Assembly: GCF_019749255.1 (NCBI RefSeq)
Contig: NZ_JACWFH010000012.1
Coordinates: 358,194-422,193, forward strand
Reading direction: 5' to 3'
Length of the DNA stretch: 64,000 nt
Origin: Mesobacillus maritimus
GTDB lineage: Bacteria; Bacillota; Bacilli; Bacillales; Cytobacillaceae
Shown: in pieces, positions 8,612-16,972 of the stretch
Position numbering within the stretch: position 1 is the stretch's first letter
Layout: each line of letters begins with the position of its first letter
The notes under the pieces: generated by a model
What the model saw: only the letters and a program-made list of their open reading frames with translations
Database searches by the model: none
What the model was told of the DNA's origin: nothing
Program-made: the position numbers and the translations under genes

Positions 8612-10030
8612 ATGGATACCACCATGACAAAGCAAACACAGAAGCATCCTCCTGGATTATATCTGTTGTTTATGACAGAAATGTGGGAACGATTTAGTTA
8701 TTATGGGATGAGAGCCATTCTAATTCTTTATTTGACCAAGTCCTTGGTAAGTGGCGGATTAGGAATGAATGAAGGTTCTGCTCTAATGTTATATGGATTT
8801 TTTACAGGAGCTGTTTATTTTACACCCTTAATCGGTGGTTTTCTTGCCGACAGATATTTAGGCCAACGCTTAGCGATTACAATTGGCGGGTTCACAATGG
8901 CAGCAGGAAACTTTGTGCTATTTGCTCATCAAAGCTTTACTGCCGTATATATCGGTTTAGGCTTACTCATTATTGGGAATGGGTTTTTCAAACCAAATAT
9001 CTCTACTATTGTTGGTGAGCTCTACGGTCCAACCGACAAACGCCGGGATGCTGCGTTCACCATTTTCTACATGGGGATTAATACAGGTGCCTTCTTCGCA
9101 CCGCTAATAATCGGTGCTATTACTGATAAGTGGTTCGCAGTACAGGCGAGCGGAATCATCGAATATGGTTATAAATATGGATTCCTTGCTTCGGCAATCG
9201 GTATGATCATTGGTCAGATCCTATTTAATATGTTAGGCAATCGTTTCTTAGGCAATATTGGTAAAAAACCTGTTGAAAAACCACAGGATTCAACTACTAG
9301 TATAGTAGAAAAACAAACACTCACAAAAGTGGAGAAAAACAGAACGAAAGTGATTTTTATCTTAGCAGCGTTTGTTGTTTTCTTCTGGGCTGGGTTTGAA
9401 CAAGCCGGCGGTGCACTAAGCATTTATACAGATAAATTTATTGATCGTACTCTTTTTGGATGGGAAGTACCAACATCTTGGTTCCAATCCGTTAACCCAT
9501 TATTCATTATTCTCCTAGCACCGCTTGTATCGATGCTATGGACTAAACTATCAAATACAAAGCGTGGCGACCTACCAGTCCCTACAAAAATGGCATTTGG
9601 AATGATTATGCTAGGATTTGGTTTCATCGTATTATTATTTGCGATTATGCAAACAGGTAGCGATGAAAGCAATATTACAGCGAAAGCGAACATCATGTTT
9701 ATCATTTTCACCTATCTTTTCCATACAATTGGTGAATTGTTCCTATCTCCTGTAGGTCTTTCATTTGTAAGTAAATATGCGCCAATTAAATTTGCTTCTT
9801 TACTAATGGCCGTATGGATGGCAAGCTCATTCGTAGCAAATATCCTTGCTGGTCAATTAGGAGCCTTTACTGAAAGCATGGGCTATCTTGAAGTGTTTGC
9901 TGTCATTGGCCTTGCTGCGATCGTTCTTGGCCTCGTCCTTCTTTCACTATCCAAAAAGCTTGTGAAAATGTTAGGCGATGACGAAAAAGAGGCAGAACAA
10001 GTTGAAGATGTCTTATTAAAAGCAAATTAA
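8612..10030 (+). CDS. POT/PTR family di- and tripeptide transporter
   Basis: This 472-residue proton-coupled peptide importer has multiple membrane helices. POT signatures are 'EMWERFSYYGMRAILILYL' in helix 1 (the ExxER-type motif is EMWERF), 'GGFLADRYLGQR', 'GNGFFKPNISTIVGELYG', and 'GELFLSPVGLSFVSKYAP' in the C-terminal half. These are the features of DtpT-like transporters of Firmicutes. GGAGG precedes the ATG at a normal distance. It is a single gene ended by a perfect hairpin shared with the converging LysR gene. Confidence 0.95.
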   Translation: MDTTMTKQTQKHPPGLYLLFMTEMWERFSYYGMRAILILYLTKSLVSGGLGMNEGSALMLYGFFTGAVYFTPLIGGFLADRYLGQRLAITIGGFTMAAGNFVLFAHQSFTAVYIGLGLLIIGNGFFKPNISTIVGELYGPTDKRRDAAFTIFYMGINTGAFFAPLIIGAITDKWFAVQASGIIEYGYKYGFLASAIGMIIGQILFNMLGNRFLGNIGKKPVEKPQDSTTSIVEKQTLTKVEKNRTKVIFILAAFVVFFWAGFEQAGGALSIYTDKFIDRTLFGWEVPTSWFQSVNPLFIILLAPLVSMLWTKLSNTKRGDLPVPTKMAFGMIMLGFGFIVLLFAIMQTGSDESNITAKANIMFIIFTYLFHTIGELFLSPVGLSFVSKYAPIKFASLLMAVWMASSFVANILAGQLGAFTESMGYLEVFAVIGLAAIVLGLVLLSLSKKLVKMLGDDEKEAEQVEDVLLKAN

Positions 10031-10047
10031 GAGAAATCAGCTTCTAC

Positions 10048-10085
10048 AAAAAAGTACAACTAGGTTCAACTAGTTGTACTTTTTT
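10048..10085. terminator. Bidirectional terminator between POT transporter and LysR gene
   Basis: A perfect 16-bp stem (10048-10063 with 10070-10085) has six A at its left edge and six T at its right edge, so it serves both converging genes. Confidence 0.93.
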
Positions 10086-10121
10086 GTTACAATGCTTTTG
10101 TAAAGTACGCCCCACACTTAC

Positions 10122-11009
10122 TTATTTAAGAGCGTTTATGCCCCCCACAAATTTCTCTGCTGCACGGGATAATGGTACTGATTTTAAGCTTACGATCCCA
10201 ATACTCCGACTTGGGATTTCCTCTTCTAATACCACTTCGTATAAAAGGCCCTTACTTAAATACTCTTCTGCAAATTCCTTTACCACACATGAAATACCTA
10301 AGTTGTTTTTTGCAAAATCCATCACTAAATCATAGGACCCAAGCTCAAAAACCGGCGAAACCTGTAACCCCTTTTTCTTAATAAAACGTTCCACGTACAT
10401 TCGGGAAATTGTTTTTTTCTCTAAAAATATTAAAGGTAATTCCATTAAACGCTCTAAACGAACTGGTTTTGCTGTTATTTTTTTATACTTGGTGCCACAG
10501 ACAAAAATATCATGAATCTCCATACACGGAGTAATCTCAAGATGTTCATCATGGATAGGCAGATTACATATCCCGACATCTGCTGCACCTGATTTGATAA
10601 AGGTGACAATTTCGGAAGTCGTTCCATTAAGAATTTTTAGTTTAATCCCAGGATATTTGAAACGAAAGTCCTCTAAATATGGTAATAAAAAATAGCGGGA
10701 GATGGTATCGCCAACACCAATTCGCAACTCCCCGTTCTTCAACATTTTAAAATCGAGCAGTTTATCTTCAGCTGCTTGAATAATGCCTAGAGCGGAGTTC
10801 ACATAATCATTTAGTATTTTTCCTTCGTTTGTTAAGACTACGCCCTTTGATGTTCGATAAAAAAGCTGAATGTCCAACTCCTTCTCAAGCTTCAAAATGG
10901 ATTGGCTTACAGCGGACTGTGTCATAAACAGTTCCTCTGCTGCTTTTGAAAAACTGTTTTTTTGACTAACTACATTAAAGACCCGATATAAATCTAATTT
11001 CCCCTTCAC
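10122..11009 (-). CDS. LysR-family transcriptional regulator
   Basis: The 295 residues comprise an N-terminal winged helix-turn-helix (about 5-65, 'FSKAAEELFMTQSAVSQSI'), a linker helix, and a periplasmic-binding-like effector domain ('GELRIGVGDTISRYFLLPYL'). Such proteins usually act on a divergently transcribed neighbour. Here that is the CofE-like ligase gene starting at 11145, with about 135 bp of AT-rich DNA between them. The effector is unknown. The 'GTTSEIVTFIKSGAADVGI' segment fits the standard co-inducer domain. Confidence 0.93.
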   Translation of the reverse strand: MKGKLDLYRVFNVVSQKNSFSKAAEELFMTQSAVSQSILKLEKELDIQLFYRTSKGVVLTNEGKILNDYVNSALGIIQAAEDKLLDFKMLKNGELRIGVGDTISRYFLLPYLEDFRFKYPGIKLKILNGTTSEIVTFIKSGAADVGICNLPIHDEHLEITPCMEIHDIFVCGTKYKKITAKPVRLERLMELPLIFLEKKTISRMYVERFIKKKGLQVSPVFELGSYDLVMDFAKNNLGISCVVKEFAEEYLSKGLLYEVVLEEEIPSRSIGIVSLKSVPLSRAAEKFVGGINALK

Positions 11010-11144
11010 ATTAATTCTCCTAATAGCAGATATTATAATTATTAATTTTACTTATATCATGTTATAAGGGTATAGTAAATATGGAGCTAACAAAGATTAT
11101 AAATAGTTTTATACATATTGATTGATTTTAGAGGAGAGATTCAA

Positions 11145-12335
11145 TTGGAAAGAGTCGTTGGAACAACCGTAAGAGGTCTTCGTGGACCAATTATTAATAA
11201 AGGTGATAACTTAGAAGAGATTATTGTAGATACAGTATTAAATGCTGCAAAAGTCGAAGGTTTTTCAATTAATGATCGCGACATTATTACTGTAACGGAG
11301 TCCATTGTAGGGCGTGCACAAGGAAACTATGCGACCATTGACGACATCGCTACAGATGTACAAGGTAAATTTGGCGAAGATACCGTTGGAGTTATCTTCC
11401 CAATTCTTAGCCGTAATCGCTTTTCTATTTTGCTACGTGGAATTGCCAAAGGAACTAAAAAAGTTGTCTTAATGCTAAGCTATCCGTCTGATGAAGTTGG
11501 AAACCACCTAGTCAGTATCGATCAATTAGACGAAAAAGGAATTAATCCTTGGACAGATGTATTAACAGAAGCTGAATTCCGCGAGCATTTCGGTTTTAAC
11601 AAACATACCTTTACTGGTGTGGACTATATCGAATACTACAAAAGTTTAGTGGAAGCTGAAGGCGCTACCTGCGAAGTGATCTTCTCAAACAACCCTAAGA
11701 CAATCTTAGATTATACAAAGAGTGTCTTAACTTGTGACATTCACACACGTTTCCGTACAAAGCGCATCCTCACAAACAATGGTGCGGAGAAGGTCTATGG
11801 CTTAGATGATATTCTAACTGAGTCAGTCAATGATAGTGGCTTTAATGAAGCTTATGGTCTGCTTGGATCAAATAAAGCAACAGAAGAAAGCGTAAAATTA
11901 TTCCCAAATAATTGCCAACCACTTGTTGATGCTATTCAAGCGACCATTAAGGAAAAGACTGGAAAAACAGTTGAAGTCATGGTTTATGGTGATGGTGCGT
12001 TTAAAGACCCTGTCGGAAAGATTTGGGAGCTCGCTGACCCAGTTGTTTCCCCTGCTTACACAGCGGGACTTGAAGGTACTCCAAACGAAGTGAAATTAAA
12101 ATACTTGGCTGACAATAACTTCGCTCATCTTCGTGGTGAAGAATTAAAACAAGCCATCTCTGAATACATCGTAAACAAAGATGAAGACCTTGTGGGTGCT
12201 ATGGAAGCGCAAGGGACAACCCCTCGCCAACTAACAGATTTGATCGGATCATTGTCTGATTTAACTTCTGGCAGTGGTGATAAAGGAACACCATTCATTT
12301 ATATTCAAGGTTATTTTGATAACTATACAAAGTAA
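11145..12335 (+). CDS. Coenzyme F420-0:L-glutamate ligase family protein (CofE-like)
   Basis: This 396-residue protein belongs to the long Firmicutes branch of the CofE (gamma-glutamyl ligase) family: 'NKGDNLEEIIVDTVLNAA', 'DRDIITVTESIVGRAQGNYA', 'VYGDGAFKDPVGKIWELADP'. In F420 producers CofE adds glutamates to F420-0. No other F420 gene is visible here and Bacillaceae generally lack F420, so another gamma-glutamylated acceptor is likely but unknown. TTG at 11145 is preferred because GAGGAG lies about 10 bases before it. An in-frame TTG at 11118 has no such site. It is divergent from a LysR gene that may control it. Confidence 0.82.
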   Translation: MERVVGTTVRGLRGPIINKGDNLEEIIVDTVLNAAKVEGFSINDRDIITVTESIVGRAQGNYATIDDIATDVQGKFGEDTVGVIFPILSRNRFSILLRGIAKGTKKVVLMLSYPSDEVGNHLVSIDQLDEKGINPWTDVLTEAEFREHFGFNKHTFTGVDYIEYYKSLVEAEGATCEVIFSNNPKTILDYTKSVLTCDIHTRFRTKRILTNNGAEKVYGLDDILTESVNDSGFNEAYGLLGSNKATEESVKLFPNNCQPLVDAIQATIKEKTGKTVEVMVYGDGAFKDPVGKIWELADPVVSPAYTAGLEGTPNEVKLKYLADNNFAHLRGEELKQAISEYIVNKDEDLVGAMEAQGTTPRQLTDLIGSLSDLTSGSGDKGTPFIYIQGYFDNYTK

Positions 12336-12348
12336 TGTTAAAACAGTA

Positions 12349-12378
12349 GAGGATGCCTGCATAGGTATCCTCTTTCTG
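12349..12378 (+). terminator. Terminator of the CofE-like gene
   Basis: AGAGGATGCCT (12349-12359) pairs with AGGTATCCTCT (12364-12374), ending in TTTCT. Confidence 0.8.
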
Positions 12379-12487
12379 TTCTGCTTAATTACTGCTTAAA
12401 CCATAATACAAAGAATGCCAGACATTTAAACCACATATATATATTAAATAGTTCATTTTTTATTACAAAAATATATGGGGGTATGGG

Positions 12488-13273
12488 ATGAAAGTCTTCA
12501 ATAAAGTCATTGTCGTAACAGGTGCTGGTGGTGGAATTGGGCAAGAACTTGTGAAACAACTTCTAGAAAAAGGAGCTAGAGTGGCTGCAATTATTCACAA
12601 ATCCGGACTTGAGGATATACAGGGATTAGCATCCACCTATGGCGACAAGATTTCAACACATAAGGCTAATTTAGCAATCAGAGCTGAGGTGGAAAAGCTT
12701 CCAGAGGATATTATTGCTGCTCACGGGTGCATAGATGCCATTATTAATAATGCAGGCATCGTTCAACATTTTCACAGTCTAAACGACCTTGACTATGAAC
12801 AAATACAAAAAGTCATGGATGTTAACTTTTACGGTACGCTTTATATGTGTAAATCCTTCTTACCCTATCTTTTAAAACGACCAGAAGCCCACATTTCTAA
12901 TGTTTCCAGCATGGGTGGGTTTCTACCTGTGCCGCTTCAATCGGTGTATTCAGCCTCAAAAGGAGCCGTAAAAATGTTAACAGAAGGCCTACAGTTAGAG
13001 CTTAGAGGTACCAATGTAGGCGTTACGGTTGTGTTTCCTGGTGGCGTAGACACGAACCTCGTCCAAAACTCTGGAATAGATAGAAGTGGAGTAGAGAGCC
13101 ATTCATATAAGATGCTCAGTCCAAATGAAGCAGCTGCAATCATTATTAATGGGATGGAAAATAATAAATACCGAGTATTAGCTGGCAATGATGCGAAAAT
13201 AATGGATTTTTTATATCGTTTAAATCCTAAAAAAGCAACGGACATCATTGCAAAAAAGATAAAAACACTTTAA
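12488..13273 (+). CDS. Short-chain dehydrogenase/reductase (SDR)
   Basis: This 261-residue classical SDR has the NAD(P)-binding 'VTGAGGGIGQELVKQL' (TGxxxGIG) at residues 10-25 and 'INNAGIVQ' near residue 88. The catalytic Ser lies in 'ISNVSSMGGF' and the YxxxK motif in 'YSASKGAVKM' near residue 157. The C-terminal substrate-binding part gives no specific substrate. 'GMENNKYRVLAGNDAKIMDF' suggests the branch that includes acyl/ketone reductases of Bacillus. It stands alone between terminators. Confidence 0.9.
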   Translation: MKVFNKVIVVTGAGGGIGQELVKQLLEKGARVAAIIHKSGLEDIQGLASTYGDKISTHKANLAIRAEVEKLPEDIIAAHGCIDAIINNAGIVQHFHSLNDLDYEQIQKVMDVNFYGTLYMCKSFLPYLLKRPEAHISNVSSMGGFLPVPLQSVYSASKGAVKMLTEGLQLELRGTNVGVTVVFPGGVDTNLVQNSGIDRSGVESHSYKMLSPNEAAAIIINGMENNKYRVLAGNDAKIMDFLYRLNPKKATDIIAKKIKTL

Positions 13274-13281
13274 CTCTACAC

Positions 13282-13309
13282 ATCATTGTTTCATAATGAT
13301 CGTTTTTTT
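13282..13309 (+). terminator. Weak terminator after the SDR gene
   Basis: ATCATT (13282-13287) pairs with AATGAT (13295-13300), then CG and a run of seven T. The stem is short. Confidence 0.5.
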
Positions 13310-13588
13310 CAAATATGACCACCGTCTAACTATGCCTCTCAACAAACTTGTAATATGTATACCACTTGACTCTTACAACCTACCTTTTACAAAAAGTTCA
13401 CCAAGGTAAGTGTCTCTTCTAGCACATATCTAAATTCCATCCCCCTCTTGAATGCTATACATCGAGTCAAAATCTCATTTACTATTGGTAAGAACCAAAG
13501 TAATTATTTAAATGAGGTTTTGATTCGCTCTTTAAACTAAGGTATATTTGTTACACCAAACAATTATTAAACTAAGGTCGTGATAAAC
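13310..13588. other. Intergenic stretch before rluF
   Basis: I see no gene, repeat or strong hairpin here. An AAGG ribosome site lies just before the rluF ATG. Confidence 0.4.
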
Positions 13589-14296
13589 ATGCGTGTTAAT
13601 AAATATATTAGTGAAGCTGGAAAAGCATCTAGGCGAGGTGCGGACAAATTAATTACCGAAGGAAGAGTCACAATCAATGGAAAACGTGCACAAATAGGCG
13701 ATCAAGTCGAGCCTGGGGATGATGTCCTAGTAAATGGAGCACCGGTTCGGGTAGCTAGAAATTATGTCTATCTTGCCTTAAATAAACCTGTAGGGATTAC
13801 AAGTACCACAGAAAAGAAAGTAAAGGGAAATATTGTTGACTTAGTGAATCATCCATTAAGAGTTTTTAATATAGGACGACTAGATAAAGATTCAGAAGGC
13901 CTAATCCTCCTTACAAACGATGGTGATATTGTTAATGAAATTTTACGCTCTGAAAATAAGCATGAAAAAGAATATATTGTTTCAGTAGACAAGCCGATCA
14001 CTCCTGAGTTTGTAAAAAAAATGTCTGAAGGAGTTAAAATACTAGGTACAAAAACACTTCCTTGTGAAGTAAGACCGTTATCAAAATTTGATTTTCAAAT
14101 TATTTTAACACAGGGGTTAAATCGGCAAATCCGCCGCATGTGCGAAGAGTTAGGCTATGAAGTCTATAGACTGCAAAGAACTCGGATTATGAATATTCAT
14201 TTGGGAAACCTCCCTCCTGGACAATGGAGAGATTTATCAAAAAAGGAACGTACACAATTATTTAACGAACTAAACTATGAACCAAAAGAATGGTAA
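13589..14296 (+). CDS. rluF: 23S rRNA pseudouridine synthase, RluF type
   Basis: This 235-residue RsuA/RluB/E/F-family enzyme converts uridine to pseudouridine in 23S rRNA (position 2604 in E. coli RluF). An N-terminal S4 domain ('[20 protein letters not shown]') is followed by the catalytic domain, with the aspartate in '[20 protein letters not shown]' and the later motif '[20 protein letters not shown]' that distinguishes RluF. ATG 13589 is preferred over GTG 13580, which is too close to the ribosome site. Confidence 0.9.
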   Translation: MRVNKYISEAGKASRRGADKLITEGRVTINGKRAQIGDQVEPGDDVLVNGAPVRVARNYVYLALNKPVGITSTTEKKVKGNIVDLVNHPLRVFNIGRLDKDSEGLILLTNDGDIVNEILRSENKHEKEYIVSVDKPITPEFVKKMSEGVKILGTKTLPCEVRPLSKFDFQIILTQGLNRQIRRMCEELGYEVYRLQRTRIMNIHLGNLPPGQWRDLSKKERTQLFNELNYEPKEW

Positions 14297-14321
14297 GGGG
14301 AAAATATTTTAGTAAGATTGG

Positions 14322-14352
14322 AGGGCAATGCAATCCAAAGCATGCCCTTCAC
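14322..14352. terminator. Possible hairpin between rluF and the DoxX gene
   Basis: GGGCA-A-TGC pairs with GCATGCCC with one bulged A. It lies between converging genes and has no clear T-run, so its role as a terminator is uncertain. Confidence 0.4.
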
Positions 14353-14387
14353 TCTCTTCACTTCTGAAAAACGGTAGCGAGGAAACA

Positions 14388-14909
14388 CTAGAACCGAATA
14401 CGAACTTCTTTCATTTCCGTTCCAACCTTTTTTGTATCAAACTGCTTTTTGATATATGGGATAACAAAATGGTCAAGGCCGTAGTAATACCTTCCTTTGC
14501 CAATAAATAATAGAATCATTGCTACTACGAAAAACTTCGAATCTGGGCTAGCTAAACCAACTCCAGCCAGTATAAAGTTAATATTCATGAAGGCACCCGC
14601 TATTAAAGCTGGAATAGTCGCTAACCCTAAGATTAACCCTAAGCCAACAAGAAATTCTCCCCAAGGGATAAGGATGTTAAAAAACTCTTGATTTGGGAGC
14701 GCAAATCCTTCAAGGAAAGAAGCATACCACCCTTGAACTGTAGGTTGGTCCCCCCTTGCACTTGAAATTGCTCCTTGTAAAAATCCACTTACATCAAATC
14801 CAGATCTAATTTTTGAATAACCTGCATCTAGCCATTGAAGCCCTAACCAAATTCGTAATATAGCTAACAAGAATGCCAACTTTCTTGTACCTAAAAATTT
14901 TCTCATCAT
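14388..14909 (-). CDS. DoxX-family membrane protein
   Basis: This 173-residue membrane protein has four hydrophobic segments. The DoxX hallmarks are 'LAILRIWLGLQWLDAGYSKI' at the N-terminus, 'IPWGEFLVGLGLILGLAT' in the middle, and 'GKGRYYYGLDHFV' near the end. DoxX proteins are linked to respiratory or thiol redox functions, but the reaction here is unknown. GTG 14912, ATG 14909 and ATG 14906 are in frame; spacing from AAGGAG favours 14909 or 14906. Confidence 0.85.
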   Translation of the reverse strand: MMRKFLGTRKLAFLLAILRIWLGLQWLDAGYSKIRSGFDVSGFLQGAISSARGDQPTVQGWYASFLEGFALPNQEFFNILIPWGEFLVGLGLILGLATIPALIAGAFMNINFILAGVGLASPDSKFFVVAMILLFIGKGRYYYGLDHFVIPYIKKQFDTKKVGTEMKEVRIRF

Positions 14910-15430
14910 CACTTTCTCCTTTTAGTTCTCTATCAGTCCACAGGATCCACTGAAAATCCTAAAATCCGATGTAGTCTACTATAAAAAATTGTGAATTATT
15001 TCACTTAACCCTCTACACATCTACTAGTTTCTAAGTTTCTCATCAGCAAGCTTTCCCCTTTCATTCTTGTATGATGATTATATTAACGAGTTATTCCATC
15101 ATTGACATTGATTTAAATCAATTTACTAGGAAATAATTTTATTCATTCACTAACACATAGTAGCTACTTCTATTCTAGGTATTGGCCATAGAGCGGTTGC
15201 TAACCAATGAAAAGTTACATCCCCTTAAGAAAATTTGTGAATACTGTGTTCCTTAATCTAATGAGGCTTTAATCTAATAAAAAGTAGTGTGCACCATTGG
15301 GGTCAGGAACCATCTATAAAGCATTCTACTATTTTCTAAAAAATTTCCAATTTAAATACCCAAAAATAGAAAAAAATGTATAATTATTGAAGAATACAAC
15401 AGGAAACTGCGTTTTGTAACTAGGGGGATT
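14910..15430. other. Long intergenic stretch with a TTGAT-N4-ATCAA palindrome
   Basis: About 520 bp without a gene. The only structure I see is a perfect 16-bp palindrome at 15107-15122 containing TTGAT-TTAA-ATCAA, the form of an FNR-type site. No terminator or repeat was recognised. Confidence 0.5.
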
Positions 15431-16663
15431 ATGATGGAGGTTTTTGTTGCTAGACAACCAATTTATACAAAATCAAAAGAAATCTATTCTTATGAATTGC
15501 TCTATCGAAATGATAACAATAATGGCTTTTCCAATATTGATGGTGATGTTGCCACAGCTGATGTCATTATCAATAGCTTTATTAATATAGGCATGGATGA
15601 ACTTGCTAATGGAAAACCCTGTTTTATCAATTTTACAAAAAACCTTCTACAATCTAAAATTCCAACCTATTTTAAGCCAAACCAAATTGTAGTAGAAATA
15701 TTAGAATCAGTAGCAGTAGATCTAACCCTTTTAGATATTTGTAAAGAACTCAAAGCTCAAGGGTACAAAATTGCCCTTGATGATTTTGTTTTACATTTGG
15801 ATAACCCATTCACATTAAAAATTATGGAATACATAGATATTATTAAGGTGGATTTTAGAGAAACGACCGTACCTATGAGAAAAGAAATTGAAGAAATCGC
15901 TTTAAGATACAAGATTAAATTACTAGCGGAAAAGGTAGAGACATTGGAGGAATATGAATTAGCGGCTAAAAATGGCTATGAGTACTTTCAGGGTTACTTT
16001 TTTTCTAAACCCTCCATTGTATCTAGTAATGATGTTCCTGACTATTTTCAAAACTATCTTCTAATAATCAATCATTTATCTACGAATGAACCTGATCTCA
16101 ATTATATAACTCAGTTAATCGAACAAGACTTATCTCTATCTTACAAATTACTTAAATTAATTCATTCACCAGCCTATCGTCCAGTAAATAAAATTAATTC
16201 CATTAAACAGGCCATTATTCGCCTAGGCTTTAAGGAGCTTAAGAAATGGCTATATATCCTAGCTATCCGTGGAAATAGTACTAAGAATAGTGAATGGACA
16301 AATGAGTTATATATGAACAGCCTAACTAGAGCAAAGATGTGTGAACGAATCGCCGTTCATAAAAAAATTAAGCATGAAGCACCGTCCTACTTTTTAACAG
16401 GTATGTTTTCTCTAATGGATGCGATAATTGGTATAGAAATGAAAAAAATATTAAATCTAATGCCTTTACAAAAAGAAATATGTGATGCAATTTTAGGGGA
16501 GCCAAATCAGTTAAGAGAAATCCTGGAGTTATGTATTTCAGTAGAAAAAGGAGATTGGACTAACGTTAGTCTTAAATGCCTGGATCTCCAGATTGACGAA
16601 AGAACAGCTCTTACATTTCATAATGAAGCCTTTAAATGGTCAAAAGGTTTGGCAAATATCTAG
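15431..16663 (+). CDS. EAL-HDOD signalling protein (YuxH-like)
   Basis: These 410 residues have an N-terminal EAL-type domain (about 1-200: 'VFVARQPIYTKSKEIYSYEL', 'IVVEILESV', 'IALDDFV', 'IIKVDF', 'LLAEKVET') and an HDOD domain (about 205-400: 'LSYKLLKLIHSPAYRP', 'SIKQAIIRLGFKELKKWLYI'). The EAL motif reads EIL and the usual DDFG reads DDFV, so cyclic-di-GMP cleavage is doubtful and a binding or scaffold role is more likely. This matches YuxH-type proteins of Bacillus. A GGGGG ribosome site precedes the ATG, and a strong hairpin follows. Confidence 0.9.
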   Translation: MMEVFVARQPIYTKSKEIYSYELLYRNDNNNGFSNIDGDVATADVIINSFINIGMDELANGKPCFINFTKNLLQSKIPTYFKPNQIVVEILESVAVDLTLLDICKELKAQGYKIALDDFVLHLDNPFTLKIMEYIDIIKVDFRETTVPMRKEIEEIALRYKIKLLAEKVETLEEYELAAKNGYEYFQGYFFSKPSIVSSNDVPDYFQNYLLIINHLSTNEPDLNYITQLIEQDLSLSYKLLKLIHSPAYRPVNKINSIKQAIIRLGFKELKKWLYILAIRGNSTKNSEWTNELYMNSLTRAKMCERIAVHKKIKHEAPSYFLTGMFSLMDAIIGIEMKKILNLMPLQKEICDAILGEPNQLREILELCISVEKGDWTNVSLKCLDLQIDERTALTFHNEAFKWSKGLANI

Positions 16664-16691
16664 TAATCTTAATTTGCAGGTAACGGAGGTG

Positions 16692-16731
16692 GAAAGATGG
16701 GTAGTTTTAAAGCTTCCCATCTTTCTTTTTT
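16692..16731 (+). terminator. Terminator of the EAL-HDOD gene
   Basis: GAAAGATGGG (16692-16701) pairs with CCCATCTTTC (16716-16725), followed by TTTTTT. Confidence 0.88.
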
Positions 16732-16892
16732 AAAAGAGGATCAAGCTACTCTTCCTTATAGAAGGTTCACCAGAAACCCTCAATTCCATATGATACGGTT
16801 CACTTCAATAGATCTATATAAGTTATTAAATTAAATAGTTTCTATTCACTTGGAGGGCTTGTTCGTGTCCACTGGGTATACTACGTTTGAAT

Positions 16893-16926
16893 AAAAAGAT
16901 CCCCTTGAGAAAAACTCCAAGGGGAC
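16893..16926 (-). terminator. Terminator of the xylanase gene
   Basis: On the minus strand TCCCCTTG (16925-16918) pairs with CAAGGGGA (16907-16900), followed by TCTTTTTATT. It ends the minus-strand xylanase gene about 45 bp past its stop. Confidence 0.85.
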
Positions 16927-16972
16927 TACTTTATATAGCTATATCTTTTATCTTTTGTACAAAATTTGTGAA

